From NCBI GenBank assembly GCA_001931875.2, contig MSJH02000828.1, forward strand, positions 150,374-214,373: a stretch of DNA of 64,000 bases, written 5' to 3'. A program made the translations under genes and the position numbers. Source of the DNA: Byssochlamys sp. IMV 00236. Its lineage: Eukaryota > Ascomycota > Eurotiomycetes > Eurotiales > Thermoascaceae. Positions 9,803-21,567 of this stretch are shown here, one piece after another (position 1 is the stretch's first letter; each line of letters begins with the position of its first letter). Below the pieces are notes generated by a model that did not search any database, was not told where the DNA came from, and saw only the letters and a program-made list of their open reading frames with translations.

Positions 9803-12489
9803 TTAGTGAGCTGCCACCACACCAGCCTCGTTTGCTTGTGAAGTGATCTTCTTCTTATAAGCATTGACATCTCCGTCAAACTTCTCCACGGTGCCCTTGT
9901 CACAGACCCACAGACTGGTGCAGACATTCTGCAGCAATGTCACGTCGTGGGAGACCATCAGGACACCTCCCTGGAAGTTCCGCAAAGCGTCTGACAACGC
10001 GTCCATGGCTTCGATATCCAGGTGGTTAGAAGGCTCGTCCATAACGAGGATGTGCGGGTTGGTCAAAGAGATACAAGCGAATGCTACACGGGACTTCTGA
10101 CCTCCGGACAGAAGCTCCATTCGCTGGAGACCAGTCATACCGGTAATACCGAATCTGCGAAATACTCAGTAAGAGATCTTCCTATACCAGGGCGACGTCT
10201 CCAAGGGATACTTACGCTCCCAAATGTCTCCGGTATTCCTCATCCGTCTTACCAGGATAGGTTTTCGCCATGAAACCGACCGCACTTGCCGTAAGATCCA
10301 ATGCATCAACGTGGTGCTGAGCAAAGAAGCCAATGCGCAGTCGGGGATTCTGAGATATCGTGCCGCTGGACGGCTGTAGCTGGCCGATCAGCAGTTTGAG
10401 AACAGTTGTCTTACCAGCTCCGTTCGGTCCAACAATACCGATACGGGAATCCAGTTGGACATCGAGATCGACGTTCTTAAGCAGAGGCCGATCAGGGGTA
10501 TATCCGAAGGAAACACCGGACATCTGGACGATGGGCGGCGATAGTTTCTCGACCTCTGGGAACTTGAAATGCACGGTGTATTCGCTCTCGGGAGGCTGAA
10601 GCACAGGCATCCTCTCGAGTTTCTTGATTCTCGACTGCGCCTCAGAGGACTTGGCGGCGTTATATCTGAATTTATCGATGAACGCTGTGGGCCACCGTTA
10701 GTTGAAGAACCTGACCGGAGAACGAAACAAAGAGTCTGACCTTGAAGATGTGCTCTCTCTGCCATTTGCTTCTCATATTCGCGCTTTGCAGTCTTCCTCC
10801 GCTCTTCTTTCGTAGCGTAGAAGGAATCTATGAAGAGTTAGCGGCACTGTCTTACTAGCTTGCGAAGGTTGCATATAATTACCAAAGTTAGCTCCTCTAT
10901 AGTAGTCCAACCGCTCTGAGTGCTGGTGGATGATATCGGTTGCGACTTCGTTAAGGAAAGCACGGTCGTGAGATACCACAAGGACAGTGCTGGGGTATCC
11001 CTGCAAGTAATTGGATAAGAACGTAATGGATGGGACATCCAACATGTTCGACGGTTCTGTAAAGGATTAGTGCTTGACTCTTAAAAGTTATCAAATAGAC
11101 AACGGCGGCATACCATCGAGCAACAGCAAGTCCGGCTCACAGAACAGAGCACGCGCCAGTGCCAGCCTCATTCTCCAACCTCCAGAGAAGGTCTTCGTAG
11201 CAAACTGCTGTCTTTCGGGAGAGAAACCGAGACCAGCGAGAATGCTGGCAGCTCGAGACTCGGCCTTGTCTGATTCCATCTCCGCGAGCTTCGTGTGAAT
11301 GTCGCTCAGAGTAATGTCGAGACCCTCACGCTGGTGGTCAAGCTTAGCCGCATCCTTGGAGGTATCCGCCAACGATGCTCTCTCCTCATCAATAGCCGCC
11401 AGCTCCTTGGAGATTTTCTGTTCATGCAGTTAGCACTGGGTGTGTACTTGACGGGCGAGATGACAGACCTCCTGCTCCTGGAGTAGATGTTTTCGCCAGA
11501 CATCGGCATCCAGCACAGCTTGCAATGCGGGAGTATCGTCTCCGCGAATCTGCAGATTTCATCAGTCATGTTCCAGAAGAATTGAACGCTATTCAGAAGC
11601 CGACATACCTCCTGCTCCACGTGGAGGATAGAGATATGGGTCGGAATAGCAACTTCTCTGCGACTCAAAGCACGCAGCAGAGTACTCTTTCCGATACCGT
11701 TCTGACCAACCAGACCGTAGCGATGACCGTAAGCCAGTGTCAAAGAAGTATCCGTCAATATCCGCAAGCCACCAATAGAGATGTCGATTCCGTCCACCTT
11801 GATGTCCTTGCTCTTGGACTGCGAGTCCGCGCCCATTTGCAGAGGGTTGACAGCCATGTAGAACTCTTCATAGGATTGCGTCGAATCAGGCTCGTTGAGC
11901 AGTCGAGATGCCTCATATTCCACGTTCTTCATGACCTTCTTCTCCTGCTTCGCGCGAATCTTCTTTTCCGCCTTCTCAAGCTTCTTCCGATCCACACGAG
12001 ATTCCACCTTCCTGGTATTTGCAGACTCTAGATCGACGCCTCCGCCAGCCAGTCCGAGTGTCGAGGACATGTTCCGCTGCGATCCCACATTGATTGCTTG
12101 GTCGAGCTTCTTAGCCGCAAAGGGCATTTGTCTTCGCTCCGCATCCACGCCATCAGCAGCACTCAGAGAGTTGATGAACTTTTCCACCAGGTTGCGGATC
12201 GCTTTTTCATTTTCTGGCGAAAAGTCTCCCGATGCCGAAATGAGCAGTTCGGTCACAGCGTCAGCAGCTTCAGACAGAGGCGATGGTGCGTTTGGGTCGG
12301 CATCTTCGACGTAGGCTCTGGAGGCATGGGTCAGGTAGCCCTGGGGTCTTCGTTAGCAGACTAGTTGAAGAACTTCGCAAGTCCTTTCTTTGTCCATCTT
12401 TGCAAAAGCTTCAGAGAGTCACGTACCACTGAGTACTCTGAAATTACATGATCCAAGCCGGGGATCTGCGCCTGAATCTCGGCGTCCAT
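9803..12489 (-). CDS. gcn20: Gcn20, ABC-F ATPase and activator of Gcn2 kinase
   Basis: A 753-residue protein from eight exons: 12489-12427, 12340-11609, 11549-11469, 11417-11114, 11056-10883, 10827-10741, 10684-10216 and 10154-9803. Every junction keeps phase. Gcn20 binds Gcn1 on ribosomes and promotes Gcn2-mediated eIF2-alpha phosphorylation during amino-acid starvation. The N-terminal ~190 residues are the Gcn1-binding region, with a basic helix rich in Lys/Glu (DRKKLEKAEKKIRAKQEKK). Two ABC domains without membrane spans follow. ABC1 has GQNGIGKST, FSGGWRMRLALARALF and LLLLDEPSNMLD; ABC2 has GPNGAGKTT, LSGGQKSRVAFA and VMDEPSNHLD. The ABC1 Walker B aspartate and glutamate are split by an intron. 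New1/eEF3 are excluded by the N-terminus (MDAEIQAQIPGLDHVI) and length. Confidence 0.93.
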
Positions 12490-15400
12490 TCCGCGGGGAA
12501 ATTCGGTGCGGCGCACCACGATATCAACAATAACTTCTAGGAATCAACGCAGGCCAGGCTGTGCTCTCTCAGCCGAAAATTCCGTGATGACAGATTCTAG
12601 ACGATCTGTCAGATTGTTGCGTAGAACTATCAAATGGCTAGCGACAGCTTCGTCCCCGATCGAAATGTTCCAGACGAGTGGCGGAGCAGCAGAGTTTGGT
12701 TTGTGGAGAAGGATGGTCAAGAGTATGGGACTGCTAACTAATAATACTGCTAAGAGCTTCTTCTTACTACTGCGAAGTGACCAATATGTACACAACATCA
12801 CCACCAATAATCGCAATGATCATCTTGAGCTTTTCAGAATAAAGTAATATGTACTCCGTAAATCCACTGTGGGAGTACTTGTATAGCGATGTCCCGGAAA
12901 CCAAAATCGCGCTGACCTGGACGACGTAGCTTTGTTCCCCGCAATGACAAGATGTCAAACCATTTTACGGAGGTTGTGTTCCAATTAGAAAAAGGCAGAA
13001 ATTCAACATTAATGGGAATAGATTATTTACAGTTTCTTTGGCGTTTCAAGATACTATTGTTTCAAATCTAAGGGAGCGGTGGTCCCTAGCGAACCGCTAT
13101 CAGACATGTCCTGCTTCTGCATCACAGGAGAGCTTTTAATATTTTGGAACCTAGTCTAAGCAAGAGCAAGTTAAGCAAAGTCGGGCTAGCAGTGATTAGT
13201 AGTAGTATAATGAAATCAGATGACACCAAGCAACACTTTGCCTATATTGGGATAATGATATACACAAGCCTTGGGTGTCAGCATTATTATTGACCCTAGG
13301 AAATAGCATATAATAAGCATTTTGCGGAAATAGGTGCCGATGATGGTGGATTTACTAGTTACTATCTATCTATCTATCTATAGTGGCTGTGTCCCGTCAG
13401 GGAAATAGACAATAAAGTGTAGTCAAGAACTCTGTCTCGTCAGAGAGCAGACTATTATAGTAGTGCGGCCTGCTGGATGATCATGATCGCCTTTGTGTAT
13501 CTGCAAGTTTTGTCACCTTAGTCGTATGAGCTAACTAATTGACTAGTTAGGATTCGTCATGTTCGTCATTATCGTCACTACTGCCTCTCAAAGCATTATT
13601 TCTGTATCTACAGTACGACTAGCCTGGTCCTCTTTGCCGGTACGCAACGGCAGTGCAGATGCCACTTCAACGCCGCTAGGAACGTGGCTCCGGAGGTTCA
13701 AGGTTCCCTTGCGCATCACTGGAATGTGATCCGAAGATAAAAAGCGTCCATGTAAGGCCGGTATGCCATTTGGCCTTTTTGCCAATTCAAGTGCGTCGGT
13801 AACGGTCTTTGAGGTTGATGTACGGGTGCAAGCACACAAGGGAAGACGATCCAACACTATTATTTACCGCCTTGGATTCCAATTTCCTTCTGGCCTCTGG
13901 TTACAGATAAGTCTTGGCTGCTTCGCAGTATTGGATAGCACCTTGCGGCGTTCTCCGGGGACATGGGCGCTTGAGAAGACAGGGGAATATTCCCGAATGG
14001 TGGCCAGTGAACCCGCGGTCGACTTGTCCGAGAAAGCGATTGGCAAGAGATGGCTTTGTGGAGATCCCTGACGGTCGCTACTCGCGTGCTACGTATAGAT
14101 TCTTGAAGCTGACCTTGGCAAAGAGCTGGCTTGGAGCTGCGATAGGTCCTGTTGATCCCGGCTCAGCCTTTGATCGTCGCGCGCGGCAGCGAAAAATCTC
14201 CTAAGAGACCCACGATGAACGGCAGGAGATCTCTTTCGAGGAGCATCGTCCGACAACCGACAGCTGCAGGCCATCCAAGACACCTGCACAAGGGGAGCAG
14301 ACGAGTGAAGTGTCTTGTCCATGGGGCTGACTGAAGAAAACAAAACCGTCATGCTGGCAGAAATTACCACCCTCGAGAAAGAGAGTCAGTCTGGTAGACG
14401 TGAAGAAGAACAAGAATAAGAATAATATCATCCCTTGCAAGGCGGAAACAACCTCTTCACTATTACCGGATCGGGAACGCTGGAGCTGAAACCTCTTGGA
14501 TCGCAAACAACTCCTATCTAGCTCAAGCATAGGCACAAGCCACTCAGGGTCCACTGTGACCAAGGCATCCGATCCCTAGAGATCTGGTGCATGGGCCAGT
14601 AATGCCACTAGCGACCTGTCTCCGCGTCTGACGCTCACGATGCAGCTTGTACGCCGTAAGGGGGCGCGGATCGTATTGACAAGGTCCCATGTCGCGCTGT
14701 GATGGTCGTAAATAGTCGCTGGTCCAGCGTCAGTCTGCTGCAGGTTCTCCTGCTAACAATATCAGTAACACATTATTGCCTTGGAGACAGGCGCCCGCGG
14801 CGCTTCCCCCCGGACAACATCGCCATCCAAACAAGGGACGAAACAACATAGTCGAATCGTAGCAGACTCCTCGATCGATAGTGCGCGGTGTATTCCTGCA
14901 GAGCCGCTGTGTAGACTGTAGACTGGGCCGATCGCCCGTCGAGACGACAATAATAATAACAATTGAATTATTTCGTGATGGTCCGCTTTGTTGGAGCCGG
15001 TTTGGGGATTTCCATCATCGCATCCAGCCTCTATTGTACCCGCGCCGCCTCGTTCTTGTTTCCTCGACACTCCCGCGTCGAGGGGGCCGTCCTGGCTGAA
15101 GAGCCCCGACCTTCTCCACGCGCTTAATTGCTCCGTGAACCGATCAGATAGTTAGATATCCGCCTGGGAGATCTCGGCCCATTTGGAATAACATCCCAGC
15201 TGCTCTTCCCCTCGCCCTCATCTCGTCTCGGTCGGCCAGATTATTATCGTTCACCTCGCAGACACGTCTCCGCGTCCTCAACTCGGTCTCTCCGCCAACA
15301 CAACTCCCACGATCGTTTTCTGCTGGTCTTTTTCTTCACGTCGATCTTGTTTCTCCCTGCAGTCGTTCCGGCGACGGTCGTCTGCCCCTCTCTTCCTTCC

Positions 15401-15540
15401 CGACTCGAGGTGAACGCTGGATGGATCACATTTGCTAGACTCATGGCTATCAGCATGTGGATGGATGGTTTCCGGGACACCAGATCAGTGTTTTTATACA
15501 ACTCCTGCGGCGCTTCTCCCTAGTCTCGCGCTTCTTCATC
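12490..15540. other. 3-kb divergent spacer between GCN20 and the serine-rich protein gene
   Basis: No exon can be supported in these 3051 bp. The left part (12700-13600) is AT-rich with an (ATCT)n run at about 13362-13381. The right part (13600-15540) has GC content like coding DNA, but all open frames are short and unrelated to known proteins. It probably contains a long leader for the gene at 15541. A 9-bp inverted pair CTCCGTAAA (12854-12862) / TTTACGGAG (12964-12972) is noted. Confidence 0.4.
13362..13381. repeat. (ATCT)n microsatellite
   Basis: About five perfect copies of a tetranucleotide in the gene-free spacer. Confidence 0.85.
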
Positions 15541-18500
15541 ATGGACCACGTACCGACGGTGAGATATCCCCGTGTGTGTGTCGCTCTTTCGACCTTGTTT
15601 ATGCCTCCTACATCCCTGCCCCGCGGTTTGCCCCTTCCACGCCTTCGTCTACCATAAACCCGCTATTACTTGCGAATACGGTGCTGCGCAGAAGGGAATC
15701 GTTTGCATTCATCTGATCTGCCTCGAGGTCCCTGCGCGCTGCCACGAATTTCATGCTAACAGAAACACATCTTGCAGCTCTGTGCCATTGGCACGGTGGG
15801 GATTGCAGCCACGGGCTTTGCGCTGGGTCATCCAGGACAGGATAACCAGACAACACCAAAATCGAAGGGGATGAGCTCCAGACACGCTCGAGCTTCCGTG
15901 GGTTCACTGCCGCTGGGAATGGTGTCGCCGACTCGAAGCCCTTGCTCCGTGCCTTCGTCGCCATACTACACAGAACCAGCCAGACGCAACGCCCCGTTTA
16001 ATGTCGCCGCTTTCGATTCTGAGAAAAGCACGGTCGATCTGGATAGGCACCGCTCAAGCAATTTCAGTGCAGCGAAGGAACTGATATCCGGAGGCGCGAG
16101 ACGTCGCCGTCGACAGACCTATACTGGTCCTCCTGTCGGGGGTCTGCAGGAATCATCTACGGACATCAACAACGGGCGCCCTTCTTCCTCGTGGATACGG
16201 CGACTGTCAGTTATGTCGACGAAGACTGAAGATCAGATACTCAGTTCCAGGCCTATGTCGCCTTTGATGAACGAACCGAGCACTCCCACATCTCCGCTAT
16301 CCCCCACCCAGCGTAGGGAGTCGAACAAGTTAGTCAAGCGCTCAACGTCCCAACATGTGATCTCCGGCCGTCCAGAGTCCTCAAGGTCGACGTTCTGTGG
16401 CAGCGCATTGCGTAGACCTGCCACAAGTTACCAGAGATCTGCGCACCTGAGGCAGCAATCGATCCTTGGCGGAGAGTCGGAATCTACGATTAGCTATGGC
16501 CGTCGTCACAGTGAGATGCGATACGACGTGATCAACGAACGAACAGAAGTTACATGGAGGCCTTATTTCACTTCATTTCCTGATAAAACCTTTGAAAAGC
16601 TCACTTCAAAAAGCTCGCCGCGCAGACGCCAAGATCATACTGTACGACGAGTGGTAGCCGACTCAGATGTCCCACCTACCCTGCTGCTAGGCTCCTCAGT
16701 GACACATCCAGACCATGCAAATGGGAGATGCCGTTCTTCTTCACATCCACCTCAGTTTATTAATCCCTTCCAGTCTTCAGAAGCGCATCCAGAAGACGCG
16801 GCCTCCCCGACTGTTCGCCAGAGGCGGAAGTCCAAGCAATCATTTACCTTTAATGGATTCGCTGCTGGGAACTCTCTGGCGTCTTGGGCAACTCGCAAAC
16901 GGAGCAGCCTTCGCAGAGGTCGGAGTGGCTCTCTTCCTCAGGGAGAAGTGCGAGCGTATTCGACGCTGCTAGAAAGACAGCCAGAACCCGTCCGGCCAGG
17001 TACTTCAGCCCTGCCGCATAGAAGAAAGGACGTTATGGACCCCTCTCTTTTCCGGCGACCTGTCACTATGTCACAGGCAGATCCGCCCTCCTTCACGATG
17101 ACAGGCCTTGCTCGACCCCCAGGAACCTTCAGTTCGAATATCCCACCAGACACCCTACCAGAATCTAATATGGATGCAGCACGAGAGGGTACTGCTTCTC
17201 CCACAGAGGCTAGGCCATCTCCACAATTCTCCAAACCCACAGAGTTATCGTCCCCTACCATCCAGCAAACACGCGGAAAAAGACATTCGTCCGGTGTTTC
17301 TGAACCGCCCTCCACTGTGCTAGGATCCGATGATCGCATCTTCACTTCTGGAGAAGAAGATGAAACCGACTTCCAGAGTGACACCGCCTTCGATTCCTTC
17401 CGCACTCATGACACTACTAGCACCACTTCCTGTACTCGTGGTCCTTGTATTGAAACGCTCTTTGACAAAGCAGATATGGCTCCGTGTGGCCCATTCTCAG
17501 CCAGGCTATCGAATCCGTTCCCCAGGATATCCGAGAGTGATGCAGGTTCTATCCATCTATCTCATGCACCTCCATTGGATGACAAGATCACTTCCGTTCC
17601 ATCAGTCAAAGAGGTTCCAGGACACCGGTCCAGTTCATCAACGGATTCATCGCAGCAGAGTATGAACTCGTCCTGTCAGGACGAATCCCGCTATGGCTCT
17701 CTCTCCAACGGAGCGAAAGATGCCGAACTGGACAGATCGAGAGAGTCATCTGGGACATATTCAACAGCTTCCATCCAAGAAGACTTCCGCAAACCGGTCA
17801 AGAAAAAGTCAGATTTGGGGACTAGGGTCAGCCTTTTCGACTGGTCTGAGCAGCCGTGGAATGATCGCGATTTCCAAGATGTTGAATTTCGGCCACGCAC
17901 AGTACATGGTAAACAGGGCACTGACACGAGAGGTAGTCGCACTACAGGTCGTAGAGGGCCAAGTGCTTTACACCTGCGGAGCCAAAGTGTTCCTGTTTCG
18001 AGAGAACCAGCATTCTCCACTGACTCAAGGCAGTCATCCGTGAAATTCGGCACATGGGGTCTTGGAAGCAAAGGCGTCACAGAGGACTGGGACGGTGATT
18101 TTGAATTTGATGACTCTGATGGACAGTCCATAGATGATGACACGAAAGCTGTTACCGTTAATCGCCAGCGGGGAATGAAAGTACCAAAGGCTATCATGGA
18201 CCGTCAAGCGAGCGTCCAAGGTCAATTTGGTCAGGTACAGGAGTTAACGCTGCTCGTTGAGGAACTCAAGCGATTGCGTCTGCACGCTAATCTCTTGCAA
18301 ATAACGCAAGGGCCTTCAAATGAGCTGTGGAAAGAAGCAGAAGGCATCATCAACCTAGCGACACTCGACGATGATGACACCGCCTCTTTTCCAGATACTC
18401 CGCCGACCACAAGTTACGGGTTTGACGACTTCGATGTTGAGGCCGCAAGCGGTAGTCCCGAAATGTCCTTGTCGCGCTCTTTGCCAACAACCTCATATCT

Positions 18501-18810
18501 ATCCTCTCATTCTTCTAAGGACCCTTCGAACGCAAAGTCCATACTTGAGACTATTTATCAACAACGCGGCACACCGGAACTGCTTGGCGGCGACGGTCAG
18601 CCACGTAAGTTACCCTTCGACACGGACTCTCTCCGAGATCTTGTGGCGCGGGCAGGAGTAGTCACCCGCGCTTTGAAGGACGCAATCCGCGAAGCAGAGG
18701 GTGTGGCCGCGACGTCGGGAAATGGACAGCCTCCAGACCCTGCATTTAGCCGGATCTTCGATCACCCCGTACCTGAAATTTCCCATCTTCAGCTGGTTGA
18801 GAGGACCTGA
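15541..18810 (+). CDS. Large serine-rich, mostly disordered protein; possibly Byr4-like SIN regulator
   Basis: A model of 1016 residues: exon 15541-15558 (MDHVPT), intron 15559-15777 (GTGAGA donor, ATGCTAAC branch site 18 nt before TTGCAG), then exon 15778-18810. The start is uncertain; translation from ATG 15871 (MSSRHARAS) would skip the hydrophobic stretch LCAIGTVGIAATGFAL. Most of the protein is Ser/Thr/Pro/Arg-rich with many RRxS and SP sites, suggesting heavy phosphorylation. The conserved part is C-terminal: SLFDWSEQPW, RPRTVHGKQG, TWGLGSKGVTEDWDGDFEFD, then a probable helix (QVQELTLLVEELKRLRLHANLL) and an acidic end. Byr4/Bfa1 GAP subunits carry similar W-D-x-D-F motifs, hence the suggestion, which rests on motif memory only. 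No membrane span beyond the N-terminus. Confidence 0.6.
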
Positions 18811-20091
18811 GAGTCCGATCGACACCGTCAATCTTCTTCATCTTTCATTGAAATGTCTTTGCATTCGACATGACGAAGGAAAAGACAGTTATCTTGATCA
18901 TGATCTCCTTGGTCGGTGACAGTGGAGACTGCTGTCTATAATTTTTTTTTTTTTTTTTNNNNNNNNNNNNNNNNNNNNTTTTTTTTTTAGATTTCGCCGT
19001 TTGCATGAGTGAGGAGTTTGTGTATCCTTTTCATTGGGTCGGTTGCAATACGGTCTTCATGGTTTTTCTCAGGCATGTTGGTGTACGAAAAGACTAATAG
19101 TCGATCTTTCCTTTAAGTCTCTTTTTTTTTCCTTCGGTTTCTTGTGTGATTCATCACCCTTGGCATTTTCATCTTTTTTTTCAAGTCCTTTAGGAGCGTT
19201 ATCGTCTCTGCTTCCAACAAGTGAAGCCTTTGTCCTACCAGCTGATGGCACGAAAAAGTGTTCTGCATGCTCGACTCATGACTGTGATAGAGTACATGAT
19301 TCTAATATTGAATGAAAGAAAGATAAAAAACATCATGATACATGATCAAGACATTCAGTATCTTCATCTTCAATTTTCACAAGTAGTTACATTGTTGCCA
19401 TAGCACAGTATAATCACCTAGTATATATATATTCCAAGGGGCTAATAAAACCCCCCATCGCCTTTTGCTATTGCTAATTATATGGCTCTATAAAGAAGGG
19501 ATCTTTATAAAATCTCAGCTTTCCTAGTATTTTATCTCGGGAAATAATGATCCGTCAAGTGAGATGGAAGTCGACGATGCTATTTTATAAACACTTTTGT
19601 CTAGTTTGAAAGATATAAAGCATATAGATAGATAGAATGCGAGCGCGTTACTATAAGTCTTCAAAAAAGGTATCTATCCCCCAAGAGAAAGATGAAGAAT
19701 TATAGAAGAAACTCAGGTCCTGACCCCAGCAACTACATTGCCTATACATGTTCATAAATTGATGATATTATTACGATAGAATTTCGTTACCACTCAAAAT
19801 CCGGGACAAGACTCTATAGCAATTATTTCATTCGGCATAAAACGGTAAAAGGACCATCTACCAGTCCGATGAGCTAAGGAACAGAGGTTAAGGGCCTTCA
19901 AGCGACGTTGTCTCAAGCTAAACTAAGAAATATGATGTTATGGAATACAATTCATTCCCACTTGCCCTTCGTTCCATCCTAATTCAGCATCGCCATTATC
20001 AAATACATAAGTCACTGCTTGTTCCACTGCGTCCGAGCCGTCCCAACCGACATCTGGGGGGTGGTTGATCTCGCGGTGGTCTTACAGTGAT
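18811..20091. other. Gene-free spacer with assembly gap
   Basis: 1281 bp between a plus-strand gene end and a minus-strand gene end. It contains the N gap and AT-rich DNA. No exon or RNA gene recognised. Confidence 0.45.
18959..18978. other. Assembly gap of 20 N in a poly-T run
   Basis: Twenty Ns are flanked by 17 T on the left and 10 T on the right. The round size suggests a placeholder set at a homopolymer where the assembly broke, so the true length is unknown. It lies about 150 bp after the serine-rich gene and affects no exon. Confidence 0.95.
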
Positions 20092-21312
20092 TCATTCAGT
20101 TGAACTGGTCGGCTTTGGCTCGCGTCTGGGCATCTGGACATTACCCTGGCGAGCTGTGAGAAAGCCCGATGCTTGGGAACGAAACCCATGTGTATTCATG
20201 AGGTTGTTCGACTCCACGTAAGCGACAAACCCATACGCGCCCTCATGGTTGTGTCCCTTCAGCATATCGAAGACAGCAATGGGCATTGTCATCAAGCAGA
20301 GAGCAGAACCGGTCTCGAAGACAGCTTCAATCTTGATGTCGGCCACATCTTCAGGAATGGCACGAGCCAGCCATGTTTCCCACTCTGAAACGGAGGGAAT
20401 AGACGTCTTTCCTTCCAGTAGAACGGAAACGAGGACTTTGCCGTCAGCTAATTCATCCCCTTTCTTCAGGGCTGCAAGTTCCCGTGGCATGTGCCTCAAA
20501 GGGCGTAGGGTGATCGACTGTTTATTGTCGCATGCAATATGGACAAACGTGTAATCTAAGCCGCTCCCTGGTTGATTAGCTTGATTAACAAGCTTCGCGT
20601 GGATCTGGGCTACAGTCATCTCGGGATTGATCTGGCTCTTGAAGAGATCTATGAGCCTGCGAGTAAAGCTTCTCTGGATGATTGCAGAGGCCGGAGACTC
20701 AAATGCAGATGCCACGAGATACTCCGTGTTCAGCCCAGTCATCGCTGCGGCGCTGGAAAAGCAAGAATCCAATATAGCAAGTGTGTCTCCCTCGGTAGAC
20801 AGGTTGGCTTCGATGAACGACCACGGGATAGCAGGAGCAGCAGGGTTCGATGATCCACTATATTGTCGTTATTAACTTGACTAATTCATAATATGAAAGA
20901 TAGATACTTACAATAAGACAAGCTGCTGAGGTACTATTCCGTGCTGAGCATAATGGCTATGCCCTTGGTAGATAACAATGGCAAGACTGCTGGCATTGTC
21001 ATACTTAGCCATGAAACTTCCCAGCTTCCTCTTCACGCCTGTAGCCGCGGCGTTGTAACTGGTCGCTGGTATGATGTATGATTCGGTCGCATAGTTAAAA
21101 GTGGTTTTGAAAGTGTCGAGGAGCTCTGTCTCTATCTGGCCGAGGTTCAAGTCGTCGTTCACCCACCGGAGCGAGAGCACACCGACATTTTCGTATTTTT
21201 TGTCCGAGGTTAGAGCATTCTGGACAGCAGATTCAATCTTTTCCACGGCATGTTTAAACTCCTTCTCGTGGTTGAGGGAGTGAGACGCACGTGTGATGGA
21301 AATGCTCCCCAT
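20092..21312 (-). CDS. Stand-alone caspase-fold (clan CD, C14-like) protein
   Basis: A 388-residue protein from exons 21312-20912 and 20857-20092 (intron 54 nt, GTAAGT...ATATAG). Caspase-fold hallmarks appear in order: strand VGVLSLRW; the His strand LAIVIYQGHSH with candidate catalytic His118; the Cys strand TLAILDSCFSSA with candidate catalytic Cys166; then EYLVASAFESPAS and SFTRRLIDLFK, which match the strand and helix after the active-site Cys in metacaspases. The C-terminal third (EWETWLARAIPEDVADIKIEAVFE, shown in pieces, then MPIAVFDMLKG) is a second conserved module of unknown role. There is no NACHT, NB-ARC, WD40 or prion-like tail and no zinc-finger prodomain of classical metacaspases. 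Fungal proteins of this sort occur alone or at the N-terminus of NLR-like receptors. Function is inferred only: a regulated protease, perhaps in cell death or incompatibility. Confidence 0.72.
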
Positions 21313-21344
21313 CTTGGAGAACGAGAAGACACACAGGAGAGAAA

Positions 21345-21541
21345 AGCGTCCTGAGGTTGACTGGAGAGTCTCAAGAGGTTCTGTCCAGACAGGGCAAAAC
21401 AGACATAAGGTTCGCCTGGAAAGGACGGAGAGATCACGAAGGAAAAAAGAACAGCGTCCTGAGGTTGACTGGAGAGTCTCGGGGGGTTCTATTCAAACAG
21501 AGCAAAACAGGAGTGAAGTTCGCCTGGGTAGGACAGAGGGA
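21345..21541. repeat. Tandem repeat, 108-bp period, about 1.8 copies
   Basis: Copy 1 begins at 21345 and copy 2 at 21453. The first 28 bases of both are identical (start AGCGTCCTGAGGTTGACTGG). The remainder diverges by scattered substitutions, with matching landmarks GAGCAAAACAG / GGGCAAAACAG and GTTCGCCTGG. The second copy fades into a G-rich run at about 21541. The period is a multiple of three, and on the plus strand a frame stays open across both copies. It begins about 33 bp upstream of the caspase-like start codon, within its probable leader. Confidence 0.85.
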
Positions 21542-21567
21542 GGGGGGGTCTGGGGTGTTCTGATGAG

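Noticed and set aside
12544..12816. Minus-strand frame with a hydrophobic start just upstream of GCN20
   Set aside because: No acceptor or donor links it to GCN20, whose start MDAEIQAQIPGL is the known family N-terminus.
14089..15070. Several overlapping minus-strand frames of 90-120 codons
   Set aside because: No domain, no consistent splice sites and no similarity to each other; treated as chance frames in a GC-balanced spacer.
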